From Nymphaea colorata (Eukaryota; Streptophyta; Magnoliopsida; Nymphaeales; Nymphaeaceae): a stretch of 64,000 bases of DNA. Shown here piece after piece: positions 1-10,951 of the stretch; position 1 is the first letter of the stretch, and each line of letters starts with the position of its first letter. The notes beneath the pieces are model-generated. The model did no database searches and was not told the DNA's origin. It saw nothing but the letters and a program-made list of their open reading frames with translations. The translations under genes were made by a program, and so were the position numbers. The stretch covers positions 4,319,528-4,383,527 of the forward strand of contig NC_045140.1 in the NCBI RefSeq assembly GCF_008831285.2, in the 5' to 3' direction.

Positions 1-28
1 GGCCCGGCCCTGCCCGATGCCCACCCTT
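1..28. repeat. Terminal fragment of GGGCRTCRGGYCGG-type element
   Basis: The window opens with GGCCCGGCCCTGCCCGATGC, which closely matches the right end of the element at about 23.57-23.60 kb (GGGCCGGCCCGATGCC). It therefore looks like the last bases of another copy cut by the window edge. The family is not identified. Confidence 0.4.
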
Positions 29-1490
29 AATTACAGTCATTCAATCACATCACATTCCGAGGATCCAACGATCCTGGAACACACGTTCACAAATTGGCCC
101 CAGGCAGAGATTTGCCTAGAATGCCGTCATACTTGTCGCGCGTCCACTAAACACCTCGAACTACAACCCACATTGTTCAAGGCCTACTTGACGTGCCCAG
201 TGTATCTCTAAACATAATCAAATGGTAAGTTCTCTACTTGTTTCGCTTACAATATATACAAGTAGAAAATGTAACTAGTGAGGCATGTCATCGCCTCAAG
301 AGGGTGTCAACGGGTAGTGTCAACCTATAAACCCTCCAATAGGCCTCCTCCCAACTTCTTGACGTTGTCACCAAACGTCAAAACTCAATGCTCCAATCAA
401 TCCATCACTAACACATTTCTCATTAGTTTTTTTTAGTTGAGGCGTCGTCCCCGCAATTAAGATTTTCAACATACAACCCATATGTACATCAATAGAAGCC
501 TATTTGTCAAGCTTACTAAAACGGTTCTAAACCTTCACCACAACATCACAATCTCTACCATGCTTCCCTATTGCTTAAAAAATCAACACATCATGCTAGA
601 AAAACACTTATACCCATAGATCCTCGTCCATCTCAAAACGGGTATAAATTTCCCCAAAATAACGACATCTCTAGCATGTCTTCTAAATCATCAATTTTTA
701 ATTTTAGCATGCTCAAACAATAATTATACGTATTCCAACAAAAAATTTACAACAATCTAAGCTCGATTAGGCCTTTCTCACCCCAATCTTAGAATTCAAA
801 CTGTCGTAGTGCTCCCGGCAGCCACTTCAAGAGTTTGATTGAGCTCCAACGTCAACGATTGATCGCTGCCTCCACCACCAATGCTTTCACTTCACTGGTA
901 TGAGGGGAAAATGATGTGTTCCCAAGTGAAATCCAAACCAACAGCCCCAAAATAATCACAAACAACAAGAAAAACTGGCGGGAAAAGGAAGAGTGTGCAG
1001 AGGGAGAGGGCACGATTGAAGGGCTGCCGATAGAGGGGAGATTGAGGGAGAGGGTTCAGACAAAAGGGGAAAACGGGCAGTGACGGTGAGAGTGAGTGAG
1101 AAGGGAGAAGGAGACGAGAGGGTAGTAGAGGAGAGGGACCGTGCGAGAGAGGGTTGGCGGAAAAGGGGAAAGAGAGTGGCGAGAAAGAGAAGGAGTAAAA
1201 AAAAAGTGCGGGCAGAGGACAAGAGAAAATGAGAGTGGCGGAGGAGGAAAATAGCAAGAGAGAGAGAGAGTTTACCAAAGCGCCGCCACCGTCGCCGCTG
1301 CTCAAACCTCTGCCTTCTTCTTTTCTGTGTTGCGGTAGTAGCCAAGGGAGAGACGAAGAGGGGAAATGAGGGAGAAGAAGGAAAGACGAGGGAGAAGAAG
1401 GCGGTGTCGGGCTTCCTCTTGCGAGTGGTGATCGGGTCCAGGTCTGGACCCGATCCAGATGGATCTGCCCAAAAACGAAAAGTGTTACAG
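29..1490. other. Intergenic, no gene seen; purine-rich stretch 950-1440
   Basis: No open frame here resembles a protein. From about 950 to 1440 the plus strand is almost all G and A, which leaves long leucine/serine/phenylalanine-rich open frames on the minus strand. These are compositional artefacts. Confidence 0.6.
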
Positions 1491-1540
1491 AGTGAGTGAG
1501 TGAGTGAGAGCGTGTGTGTGTGTTCGTGTGTGTGTGTGTG

Positions 1541-4225
1541 TTACCTGTCGTGTTTGAGGGCCGTCGTGTATTAAGAAGCTTAAGAAAAGAGAAGTGAGGT
1601 GTTTAAAATTCTTATCTATATGTGAGACGTTTTTGAAATTCCCTTTAATAATTTAAGGGTTTGGAACGGTCGTCACTTTCAGGGTTATTGCCATGGTATG
1701 AGGGAATGCCATTTCTTTCTTCCGTTAAAAGCTACTTTTGGTGCTTAGGGACCGTATTACCAGTTGAATAGGAAATTTGCATATTCTTTGTGGCGAACAG
1801 ATTTAGTTTATAATTAGTGTAATTGATGCCATAATATATTATCTACAGATTTTTAATATATTTGGTTTAATGTATATTCTTATTTGTAGAACTTATTGGT
1901 TTAATAATTATTATGTGTGGTGTTATAGTAGATTTTGGTACTAATGACTCTCTATATACTTGGGTGGTTGAATTGAACATTGGTTGATTATGATTATGCT
2001 TGTTATGGCAAGTACTTATGCTTAGAATAGTTGTTACTGTTACATTTCCATGTTAACGAACACAAACTTTTAGGGCTTAAGTTTCATGACTGTCGCAGAA
2101 CATTCACGTCACTACAGAAAAAATGTGAACTTAGCGATTGTGGAGATATTCAGTTTCTTTAAGTGGTTGAGTTCAAAAGGCCAAAATATTTCTTTTTAGC
2201 ACAGTCAGTCATGGAAAACAGTCATGGAAAAGACGTTTGCTAGATTCACTACAAAAAAAACTTAGGCATTACCGACAAACCATCTGAACGTTAGTAAAAC
2301 TTTAACTGACGTCTGGCCAACGTCAAACATCCCAAAAAACATTCAAATGACAACAAAAAAACATTCAAATAAATATATGTCTATTTGAAACATACATGGT
2401 CCAAATTTGATGCCGCAATCTGGCCACATTGAGCTGCAATCCAGCAGTAACAAAAATTAGGGAAAAATTAAGCGTTTTGTGATTGTGTGGACATTTTATG
2501 CAATTAATATATAAGGTCAACAAAGATGCTTACAAAGTTTTACAGCGTAATGCTACTAGAAAATGGTGAGATCTGGCAAAAAAAAGGATATATTCCATAC
2601 AAGTATTTTATAACTTTAAACTATATAGAATTAAAAAAAATGAGACAGGACATTGAGGAACCGACCTTTTCAAGCTTCAAAAAGTCCGAAAACAGAATGA
2701 AGAGAAAGTGCTTGCCAAAAAATCAACGAAAGATCTACTTTAGGTGCTTAGGGAAGTGAGAGAGAGAGAGAGAGAGAGTGTGTGTGTGTGTGTGTTACCC
2801 GTCGTGTTTGAGGGCCGTCATGTATTAAGAAGCTTAAGAAAAGAGAAGTGAGGTGTTTAAAATTCTTGTCAATAAGTGGGTCAATTTTGAAATTCCCTTT
2901 CATATTGTAAGGGTTTGGAACGTATTTCCAGTTGAATAAGAAATTTGCATATTCTTTGTGGCGAATAGATTTAGTTTATAATTAGTGTAACTGATGCCAT
3001 AATGAATTATCTACAGATTTTTAACAAATCCGGTTTAATGTGTATTCTTTAATTGTGGAGCTTATTGGTTTAATAATTATTATGTGAGATGTTATAGTAG
3101 ATTTTGGTTCTAATGACTCTCTATATACTTAGGCGGATAAATTGAATATTGGTTGATTATGATTATGCTTGTCATGGCAAGTATGTATGCTTAGAATAGA
3201 TGTTACTGTTACATTTCCATGTTAATCACACAAACTTTTAGGGCTTATGTTTCATAACTGCATATTTTGATGCAACAACTCTTTTCACATAACATACATT
3301 CAGTCACTACAGAAAAAATGTGAACTTGGCGATTGTGGAGATATTCGGTTTCTTTTAGCAGTTATGTTCAAAAGGCCAAAATATTTCCTTTAAGCACAGT
3401 CGGTCATGGAGAGGTAGTGTGCTAGCTTCATTACAGAAAACCTAGGCATTACCAATGACCAACAAATGTATGTGAAACAAAGACATGTGTGTCAGTAATT
3501 CTATTACCGATGTTTGCTGATATAATTGGTGAAGTGTGTGTTAGTAAAAATCATTACCGATACACTGGACTGGCGCGTTGGTGTAGGATATCACTGGCTC
3601 AGTTTACACGTAGGTAAATATTGGCTATTAGTGACGTCTGACCGTGTTGGTAATAATTATTTATTGTGATGTCTTAAAGACGGTTGGTAAAAACTATATT
3701 GACAATAGGCCTAGAGGTCAGTAACATTTTATACCAGCAAACCTCCTAAACGTTGGTAAAACTTTAACTAACGTTTGCCCAATGTCAAACATCCCAAAAA
3801 GCATTAAAACAACAACCAATCAAACTAATATTCTACAAAAAAGTTTATGTGTACTTGAATCAGACATGGTCTAAATTTGACGACAAAATCCGGCCACAAT
3901 GAGCTGAAATCTGACGATGACAAAAATTAGAAAAAAATTAAAGGTTTAGTTATTGTGTGGATATTTTATATAATTAATATATCAAATTGAAGGTACTAAG
4001 GTCAACAAGCATGCTTACAAAGTTTTACAACCTAATGCTACTAGAAAATAGTGAGATCTCGCAAAAAAATTGGATATATACCATACAAGTATTTTATTAC
4101 TTCAAACTATATAGAATTAGAAAAAATGGGACAGGAGATTGAGGAACCAACCTTTTCAAGCTTTAAAAAGTCTGAAAACAGGACGAAGAAAAAGTGCTCG
4201 CCAAAAAATCAACAAAAAGTCGCCA
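1541..4225. repeat. 1.2-1.4 kb direct duplication of CACTA-like sequence
   Basis: Two diverged copies lie in tandem: copy 1 about 1541-2740 and copy 2 about 2795-4225. Each starts just after a GA/GT microsatellite with TTACCYGTCGTGTTTGAGGG and ends near a block reading TTCAAGCTTYAAAAAGTCYG. Copy 2 has about 280 bases (about 3440-3720) missing from copy 1. Copy 1 carries CACTACAAAAAAAACTTAGG at 2249, the form of a CACTA (En/Spm) terminal inverted repeat, followed by CATTACCGAC and many CGTTRGTAAAA motifs like CACTA subterminal repeats. The short open frames in the two copies (2526-2759 and 4051-4251) are separated by a frameshift in an A-run, so I do not call them genes. Confidence 0.6.
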
Positions 4226-4560
4226 GTGGAATGAAAAGGAAAGAGAAATGAAATGAGGGAAGAAGAAGGAATGAGCTGAAGGGTTTGGGAAGAGATAATA
4301 AGTTGGTGAAGCTTTCATCGACGCATTAGACATGTCCGTAAAGGCATTACTTAAAAACATCAGTATTGTTGTTGCAATAAACATTACTGACATCGGAAGT
4401 GCGTTGGTGAAAAGTAGTCAACTTGTCGATTAAATTATAGTTTTATCGACGCCAGATGCCGGCATGGGTAATGTTTCAATGGAGATACATTTTAACGATG
4501 CAGAGAATGTCATGTATCGGTATATTGGTAAACGTTAAACCTTTTTCATTTATACCAGCG
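4226..4560. mobile_element. CACTA-like subterminal repeat region
   Basis: Motifs such as GCGTTGGTGAAAA, GTCGATTAAATT, CGGTATATTGGTAAACG and ATTACTGACATCGG recur, as they do in the CACTA-like element at 24.4-25.5 kb. No matching terminal inverted repeat was found on this side, so the element is fragmentary or heavily diverged. Confidence 0.35.
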
Positions 4561-5815
4561 CCAGCTTTGGACATAAGTGAAACTTCAATGACACAATAAC
4601 TCCACCTGTCTCTGAATGGTTTTTTAATCAACGGCCTCTCTATCTCTAAGGTGGTCTTCCCGATTTTTGGTCTCTAGGGATCAAAATGGTTTGTGACTTA
4701 ATGAGGTGCAGCTGGTAAGGTAAAATAAAATTTGCTAGCTTATATTTTGAAAAAAATTAGTCTGGCCACTCTAAAAATTTTAAACATATGTTATTTTTAA
4801 TAAAAATTTAAAAGTAAGCTTGAAATTTTTTGAAGTTTATTTGAAAAAAAAAATCTCAGATCTACCCTTGTGTGTGGGACCTGAGTTGACCCTGTGACTG
4901 GGACCTCAACCTGGTCAAAAAATTAGGAAAACCAAAAATTGTCAAAACTCGGAATGATGAAACCAGTCATCCACGTTATAACCAAGTCAGAGGTGGGTTT
5001 AACTCGGTCGTCTATACGTATGATGATCTAAGAATGCACATTATACCAGAAATACATATTAATGATACAAATTTTCAGTGTGCTATATATATATATATTA
5101 CATAATTGTGGTAAATGTATTACTAAAATTAATATTTTATCTCATTCCGTTGAACTTACCGTGTCATGGCCTCACATATTTAATATATTTCGGTGTAAGA
5201 TCGCTGGGTTTTCTATGAACTTAATCAATAGATGGCACCATCTGAACTTTTCAATTGACGATGTCAGTAAATAAAACAGAGTCTGCATTAATTCGATGGG
5301 CCCAATATATACTAATATATACTGATTTTCATCATTCAGAAAATATAACAAAGTCTACCTCTTATAATAAATACCGTGCAATCCCTTGGTTGTGCAAAAT
5401 CTGGGAGAGAATGTTGCAGTATAAACAAAAAGGTTTCACACTACTCTTCCTGCCTATGAGATATTGATGTATCCATGCCGACACTAACTGCTATGTATTT
5501 CACATCAATACTTGCCTTGATATATAACTTGTTTAATCGTGGAAGATCCTTTCAGTAATTGGATAAAATCTATTGTTCGAACGAAAACATGAACTTATGA
5601 AATTATATTTAGTACTTGATGATACATTTGCACCTTGATATAGAACCATGGTTTCGGATTCAATCAACCTGGTGATATCGACTGCGATTTTTCTGGTCAA
5701 TGGCTGATGAAAACAACGCCCAAATTAAATATGATACCATGGTTTGGAATCATTCTAAATGCTCCCCAACATCCCAAGCTACAACGAAACAGGTTGTGCT
5801 GGCCATCTTTAATTC
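4561..5815. other. Intergenic, no gene seen
   Basis: AT-rich sequence. The only open frames are short and low in information. The last 150 bases are presumably the promoter of the downstream antimicrobial peptide gene. Confidence 0.5.
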
Positions 5816-5823
5816 TATAAATA
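5816..5823 (+). promoter_or_regulatory. TATA box of the MiAMP1-type gene
   Basis: TATAAATA lies 79 bases before the start codon. That places transcription initiation near 5848 and gives a leader of about 50 bases. The spacing is typical of a plant TATA promoter; the transcription start itself is inferred. Confidence 0.6.
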
Positions 5824-5901
5824 GTTGGGTTCGACCTGCCAAGCATTGCAGCAATTACGACTCCCCATAATTTCTTACCACCCACTGATCTCCCAACCGC
5901 C

Positions 5902-6258
5902 ATGGCCAGACCTCTTCCCTTAGTCGCCGCCTTCCTGGTCCTCATGATCATCACAACCGACCTCTCTTCCTCCGCAAATGCAAATTCCGGCAGCCTCCTG
6001 ACGGTGTACTGGGGACGCCAATGCTTCGACGGACCTTCTGAGACATACCGCCGCTGTGGTTGCCACAACATCGGGGGCAACTACCGCCACCACATCCACC
6101 ACAGCATAGTATCATATGAGTATGAACATTTCCATGGAAGGCCGGCCACTCTGTTCGAAGTCCCAGATTGTGGTGGTAGTCCCTACCGACTACCTTCGCA
6201 AGGAGACAGAAAGTGCAGCAGCCATTTCCCTTGGAAGAGTGTCATGATCTGGTGTTGA
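5902..6258 (+). CDS. Secreted MiAMP1-type antimicrobial peptide
   Basis: 118 aa, single exon. Residues 1-27 form a signal peptide with a hydrophobic core (LVAAFLVLMII) and a likely cut after Ala-Asn-Ala. The mature part resembles the Macadamia MiAMP1 family: a TVYW opening, Cys41, the RRCGC motif (Cys52, Cys54), an ATLFEVPDCGGS segment (Cys90), Cys105 and a terminal PWKSVMIWC (Cys118). Six cysteines in this order match the family, which folds as a beta-barrel with three disulfides and inhibits fungi and some bacteria outside the cell. The start is well supported by GCCGCCATGGCC context and the upstream TATA box. Unusual is the segment after RRCGC (residues 55-78), which is longer than in Macadamia MiAMP1 and carries seven histidines. 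The family call is by eye, but the cysteine pattern is distinctive. Confidence 0.88.
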   Translation: MARPLPLVAAFLVLMIITTDLSSSANANSGSLLTVYWGRQCFDGPSETYRRCGCHNIGGNYRHHIHHSIVSYEYEHFHGRPATLFEVPDCGGSPYRLPSQGDRKCSSHFPWKSVMIWC

Positions 6259-6350
6259 TTGATCGTCTGTAGGTTGCGTGCACTAATTAGCACCATGATC
6301 TTGAATATCTACTGCTATATATGACTACAACTACCTAATAATAGGGCTTG

Positions 6351-6356
6351 AATAAA
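6351..6356 (+). terminator. Poly(A) signal of the MiAMP1-type gene
   Basis: AATAAA lies 93 bases past the stop codon in an AT-rich 3' region, a plausible near-upstream polyadenylation element. Cleavage site not determined. Confidence 0.5.
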
Positions 6357-6359
6357 ACA

Positions 6360-7990
6360 GAGAGCTTGCCTCTTTCCTTTGTGTTGAAGTTCATGGATCT
6401 GCAGGGTCAGTCTGCTCTCTAATGGACTCAGTGAGCTTAGTAATTAAATAATGTGCACTTTGGTGCCTTGTTCGCATGTGATGTATTCCTCTATATTGCT
6501 AATTAAAATAAGTGGTTGTTTGATTTCTAAATCAATAAGTTTCTTTCTTTGAGCGTTGCTGTTCATATCGTGTATTTAGTTACTTATAACCGTGTGCCAT
6601 GTTGCCTAGATCTGATCTTATCTTTTATCTTTCAAGTAAGTATCCTTTTGAGAAGATCATTACATCAGTTGGTTTCGTCTTTCGATTTTTGTGCTAATTA
6701 ATAAGAGTGCATGAATTTGACAGCAATTAACTAGATGTTTACATTAATGTTGAATTTTTTTGCAATGCATGGTGAACATTTTCTCGAAAATAATATTCTA
6801 TAATGCACCTGAAGAATAGGCAATAAATAAAAACATATTTAACGTTTCCATATGACTAAAAGCACAATTGAAAACACCTGGAAGCTTATTTGCGTCAATG
6901 TCAACTGCAAGCTAGTGAATAATAAATCACAGTTAACTGCTGTTTAAAGTACTTGAATAAGAAATATGCGTAGTCATAACTTTTCAATATTTAATGGAAA
7001 ATTTGTCAACTTAACTAATTTTTTTGTTGATAATTAAATTAACATTTCATTTAAATATAGGTAAACATGAATCATAATATTAGTATGTAAGCAAATTAAA
7101 CGACTAAAATGAATCAACGTATAATTTTTTATACTTGTGAACTCATCAAATCAGCCCAACTAAGTATGTGACTGCCAGAATGCCATTCTTTTCTTAAAGT
7201 TGAAGAGCATACTGTTATTAATTCAGCTAATGACTGCCAAATTGTGTGCCGCCAACTATGAAAATTAAGCTCTCTCTAGACCTCTCATGAATATGAGACA
7301 TTGCTCGAGGCCCTAACATGCGAAAGCCTTTACATATTAAGATTGAGTCATTAAGGGAGTATTAATTGATTACATCAGATTTTAGATTTGGCAAGCTTTG
7401 TTAAAATTTTCACAATGAAATCCATAATTTATCACACTGAGGATTTTAAGTTGTACCTTAAGCCCCCATTTCACTTTTTGAATTGGAAAAGGTATCATGT
7501 AAGATCAAAGGGAGGAGAATTGTCATAAATATCGTTTTTTGGAAAAATATAGATAATGTTTTTTAAAGTTATTTTTGACAAGTTGTTTTTTAAGAAAAGT
7601 TTGGGAAAATCTTGACAAATTTTTTAAAAATAAAAAATGTGAAAATTAGATAAAAATAAAATAAATGAGAAGCTAATAAAAAAGTGAAAATCCAAAAAAA
7701 ATGTACAAATTCACTGGACAATCGGGAGATATTCATTTTTACCGAAATTATAAAATCTCTTGAGAATTTATTTTATCAAAAAAGTCGTGAGATTTTCAAA
7801 AACCTTATGATTCCGGCGGGGAGTATTCCGGCAAGACTGAATGGACGGATGGTTGTAGGGTTGTACAACCACGCCAGTACCGTATCTCTTCCTACCATCC
7901 TGACCGTCCATCGTTTCTTAATCTCAAGAATGAATGACCGTCATAACTGCATGAGGCCTTCGGTCCACGTGTCGTCCTTCTGCGTTGCAT
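6360..7990. other. Intergenic, no gene seen
   Basis: AT-rich DNA without recognisable coding, repeats or RNA genes. The sequence becomes more GC-balanced from about 7800, probably entering the promoter of the next gene. Confidence 0.5.
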
Positions 7991-7999
7991 GTGTCAGCG

Positions 8000-9362
8000 A
8001 CTCGGTAGCGGAACAGAATCGCATCGGCCCGTCGGTTTTAAGCTTGTGCATGGGAAGGGGAAGCGAATTGATCTCAAGTTCGATAACCGAAACCGCAGAG
8101 GAAAAGAATTTTTTCGAAAGAATGCCGCTCGTCGGGTGACGCTTCCGCTCAGTTCCCTGTGTCGGAGATCCGAAAAGCGTCGCCGTCTCCGGCATCTTCC
8201 GGTCGATATTGTTTGGGGTTTCCGGTACCGTTACTATGGGGAAGGAATTCGAGATTCGGCGAAGCTCGACGGACCGCTCCTTTTTCTTCTGGTAACGCAT
8301 CGAATTTCTCTCGTATTTTGGCGTTCTGGAGTTTTCTGAAGATTTTTTGGGATTTCTAGCGCTTGCTGCTGCGCTGTCCTGGTTTTTGTATCCGTTTTTC
8401 TTGATCGAGTCGCGAATTGAATTTCTCTTACCGTCAAGAGTCTCCGAGGATCGCAGATCGCAAGTTCGAGAGCTTTTTCTCATCCTATCTTTTTCGTGTT
8501 TTCCCTTATTCTTGTTTAGGTATGTGGCTTGAGGGCTTAGGTTTTTAATGGTATTAATTTTCATCATGGAATACTTTCTTTCATGATTCGAATTTCTTAT
8601 TTTGCTTCAAGAGGATGATCGATCTTTTTGCTTCTTTCGCTCGTTTAGGAATTTCTGCTTGACACGATTAATTTCTTGGCTTACTTAGTGTGAGGACTGG
8701 AGAGAGTGAGGGTTTCCTGGGGTTTGTTTTGCGTGTTCTCCATGAAAGGTCGGCATAGATGTGGAATGATGTTTCTTTTCCCTTGTTGTAGTTGCTTGTG
8801 GTTCTTCCTTTCTGTTCTTCCTTTGTTGAGACTCTGTAGGAAGCGGAATCCACGGTCGTGTTTTGTAATCCAGTCTGTTCACCGGATGATCTCATACGCA
8901 TGCTCTTGACGACCGTAGTGTGTAGAGTGCGCGAAGAAGTGGGAAGGACAACTTCGAAAGCAATTGGGTTAGTACCCATCTATCGTTCTTCGTCGGTGTC
9001 CTATTTCTCTCTATCCGTTTTTTACGCGTCGGTCTTACTATCTCTTGATCTCCCTCCTATTATTGCGGAGAGGATTCCGTGAAGATTCTGCTTGGGATTT
9101 TCTTCCTTATCTGATAGAACAGAACATTAGAAATCATCACGATTTTTCCTCATTCTTTACTCTAGCTCTATTAGTTCTGGTTCTTCACGCTCCTCTTTTC
9201 TTTTGGTTTACATTAAGAATCTGAACGTTCGATTCCTCTGGAGACTTTATTCGAGATTTGTAACCTCAACTTGAAGAGCTTACGCAGAGAGAGAGAGAGA
9301 GAGAGAGAGACCTTTTCTCAAGGATTTTGGAAAAAAAAACTTTCAGGTCTCCGTTGTCGAAG
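8000..9362 (+). other. Probable promoter and long 5' leader of the HPGSF-motif gene
   Basis: This 1.3 kb has a more balanced base composition than the flanks and no protein-like frame. It may hold the promoter and leader, perhaps with leader introns, of the gene starting at 9363. A (GA)n tract at about 9286-9310 lies just before the start. Transcription start and any introns cannot be fixed from sequence alone. Confidence 0.35.
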
Positions 9363-9818
9363 ATGGCTATCCCAATGACTATGGAGCGGCAGAAGCAGCG
9401 GGCAATCTCTTACGCGGAACTCATGAAGCAAGTGAAGGCAGCAGCGCCGCCCCTTCCCAGGCCGTCGTCCTCTTCATGGGGCGGAGCCGCAAAGCAAGCA
9501 TGCATCTGTGCGCCTACGTCCCACCCTGGCTCCTTCAAATGCCGCTTGCACCGTATCCAGCAGAGCCAGAAGCCGTCAGTTCCCTCGTCTGGTGTGCAGG
9601 CGGTCTGCGTCGTCCCGCTGAGGTCGCTCAAGAGGGACAAGGTCGCCAGGAGGTGCATGCCTCCGGCGAGCACGAAGGGCATCCGTAGGGGAGCCAGTAG
9701 GCTAAGCAAGGTCGAGACGCTCTCTCAGACGCCCGCTGCCAAGGTCACCGAGGCCGAGCCTCCCCAAGACGCGCTGGCCACGGGAACGGAAAGCGTGCCT
9801 GCGGTGCATCAGCCTTAA
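9363..9818 (+). CDS. Small plant protein with CxCxPTxHPGSFxCxLHR signature
   Basis: 151 aa in one exon. Residues 47-64 read CICAPTSHPGSFKCRLHR, the hallmark of a plant-specific family often labelled 'serine-rich protein-like', whose function I do not know. The N-terminus is basic (MERQKQRAISYAELMKQVK), a proline/serine linker precedes the motif, and the tail is basic then acidic and threonine-rich. The frame stays open 12 codons upstream without an ATG, and AAGATGGCT at 9363 has good plant start context; a second methionine five codons in is possible. No signal peptide or membrane segment is seen. The conserved Cys and His residues suggest metal binding or a structural role, but that is only inference. 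Confidence 0.8.
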   Translation: MAIPMTMERQKQRAISYAELMKQVKAAAPPLPRPSSSSWGGAAKQACICAPTSHPGSFKCRLHRIQQSQKPSVPSSGVQAVCVVPLRSLKRDKVARRCMPPASTKGIRRGASRLSKVETLSQTPAAKVTEAEPPQDALATGTESVPAVHQP

Positions 9819-9969
9819 GCGTGCCAGACCCTGCTTACCTTCTCCAAGCACCGGTGCTATGCCTCCTCCTCCCTTTTTTCTCATGAAATATGGAGGCAAA
9901 ATCGTAGGTTGTGTATGACTCGAACTTTTTGTTCATTGTGACGTTGGTCTGAATTTCAGTCTCTCTTTC

Positions 9970-10076
9970 TATGCAATTGTACATAAGACTTGCAGCATAT
10001 TTGGACTGAGCTTCACTGTTGTTTCTTTTTATGCAATTGTACATAAGACTTGCAGCGTGGAGTATATTTGGACTGA
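9970..10076 (+). repeat. Two-copy direct repeat downstream of the HPGSF-motif gene
   Basis: ATGCAATTGTACATAAGACT followed by TGCAGC occurs at 9971 and 10031, each trailed by ATATTTGGACTGAG. The second copy has a small insertion. It probably lies in the 3' UTR. Confidence 0.75.
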
Positions 10077-10079
10077 GGT

Positions 10080-10842
10080 TCGGTGTCCTTTGTGCATTTT
10101 TCGTACAATATAAACCATTTGATTGCGTCTTTGGATGACGATAATGTTAGAGAACAAAGTCGTTTATGATCATCTCAAGTTTCATTCATGATTTTTAAGG
10201 ATGCCTTTGTTTCTATTTTTCTGTGTAAAACCGTTGATGAGCTCTCCGTTTCTTCTGCTTAATAGAAAAGCTTTGAGTGCTGCATCCATAGGATCGGTTT
10301 CTGCATTAAATCCTGTTCGTTAAATCTAATCATGGTTAACAACCTAATTAGCCAAGGCTATTATCATTATGAAAACCCCGTTGAGAGTAAGGAGTTGGAC
10401 CTGCCTCATGTGATTGTGTGTGCTTTCAAAATCATCCAAATTCATGGGCTTAAAGGCACTCTTACCTATCACGAGCAGTCGAACTTTATGACACAATCAG
10501 CATATGCTATTGATACTATGTTTTTAGTAATTTTGAAGTACACATGCAGATTTCACGTTCTCTTTGTCAGAAGAAAAAATTGATTAACTGAACTGAGCAC
10601 AATGGTGTGGTGATACAGAAAAATGGCTAGTATCGATGTTACCTTCTTATTTTTCTCGCTTTCCTTCCCTCCCATAAACAACAGCGGTTCTGAAGATATA
10701 TATGTGTCTGTGGTGCGTGTGTCTCTGTACACATTAATTTCTCTACTACTTTTTTCTCTCCCTGTTAAATGTTATCTGACATAGAGAAAAGTGATGAACA
10801 AATGCAGTAACCAATGTTATAAATTTCCAAAACTTGATTTCC
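10080..10842. other. Intergenic, no gene seen
   Basis: No recognisable gene. An open frame at 10332-10583 resembles nothing I know. Confidence 0.45.
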
Positions 10843-10867
10843 TTCTCTCTCTCTCTTTCTCTCTCTT

Positions 10868-10948
<81 letters not shown>
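10843..10948. repeat. Compound (CT)n-(TA)n microsatellite
   Basis: An imperfect CT/TCTTT tract runs to 10902 and is followed without a break by (TA)n to 10948. The Ser-Leu and Ile-Tyr open frames over it are artefacts. Confidence 0.95.

Positions 10949-10949
<1 letters not shown>

Positions 10950-10951
<2 letters not shown>

Noticed and set aside
892-1345. Two overlapping minus-strand frames rich in Leu, Ser, Phe and Pro
   Set aside because: They arise from a GA-rich plus strand; both frames are open and low-complexity.
2526-4251. Paired open frames (2526-2759 and 4051-4251) with similar peptides
   Set aside because: Similarity reflects the DNA duplication; a frameshift separates the two, so there is no sign of selection on protein.
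7941-8567. 208-codon minus-strand open frame
   Set aside because: Highly basic and low in recognisable motifs; it lies antisense to the probable leader of the gene at 9363, and other frames here are also open because stops are scarce.
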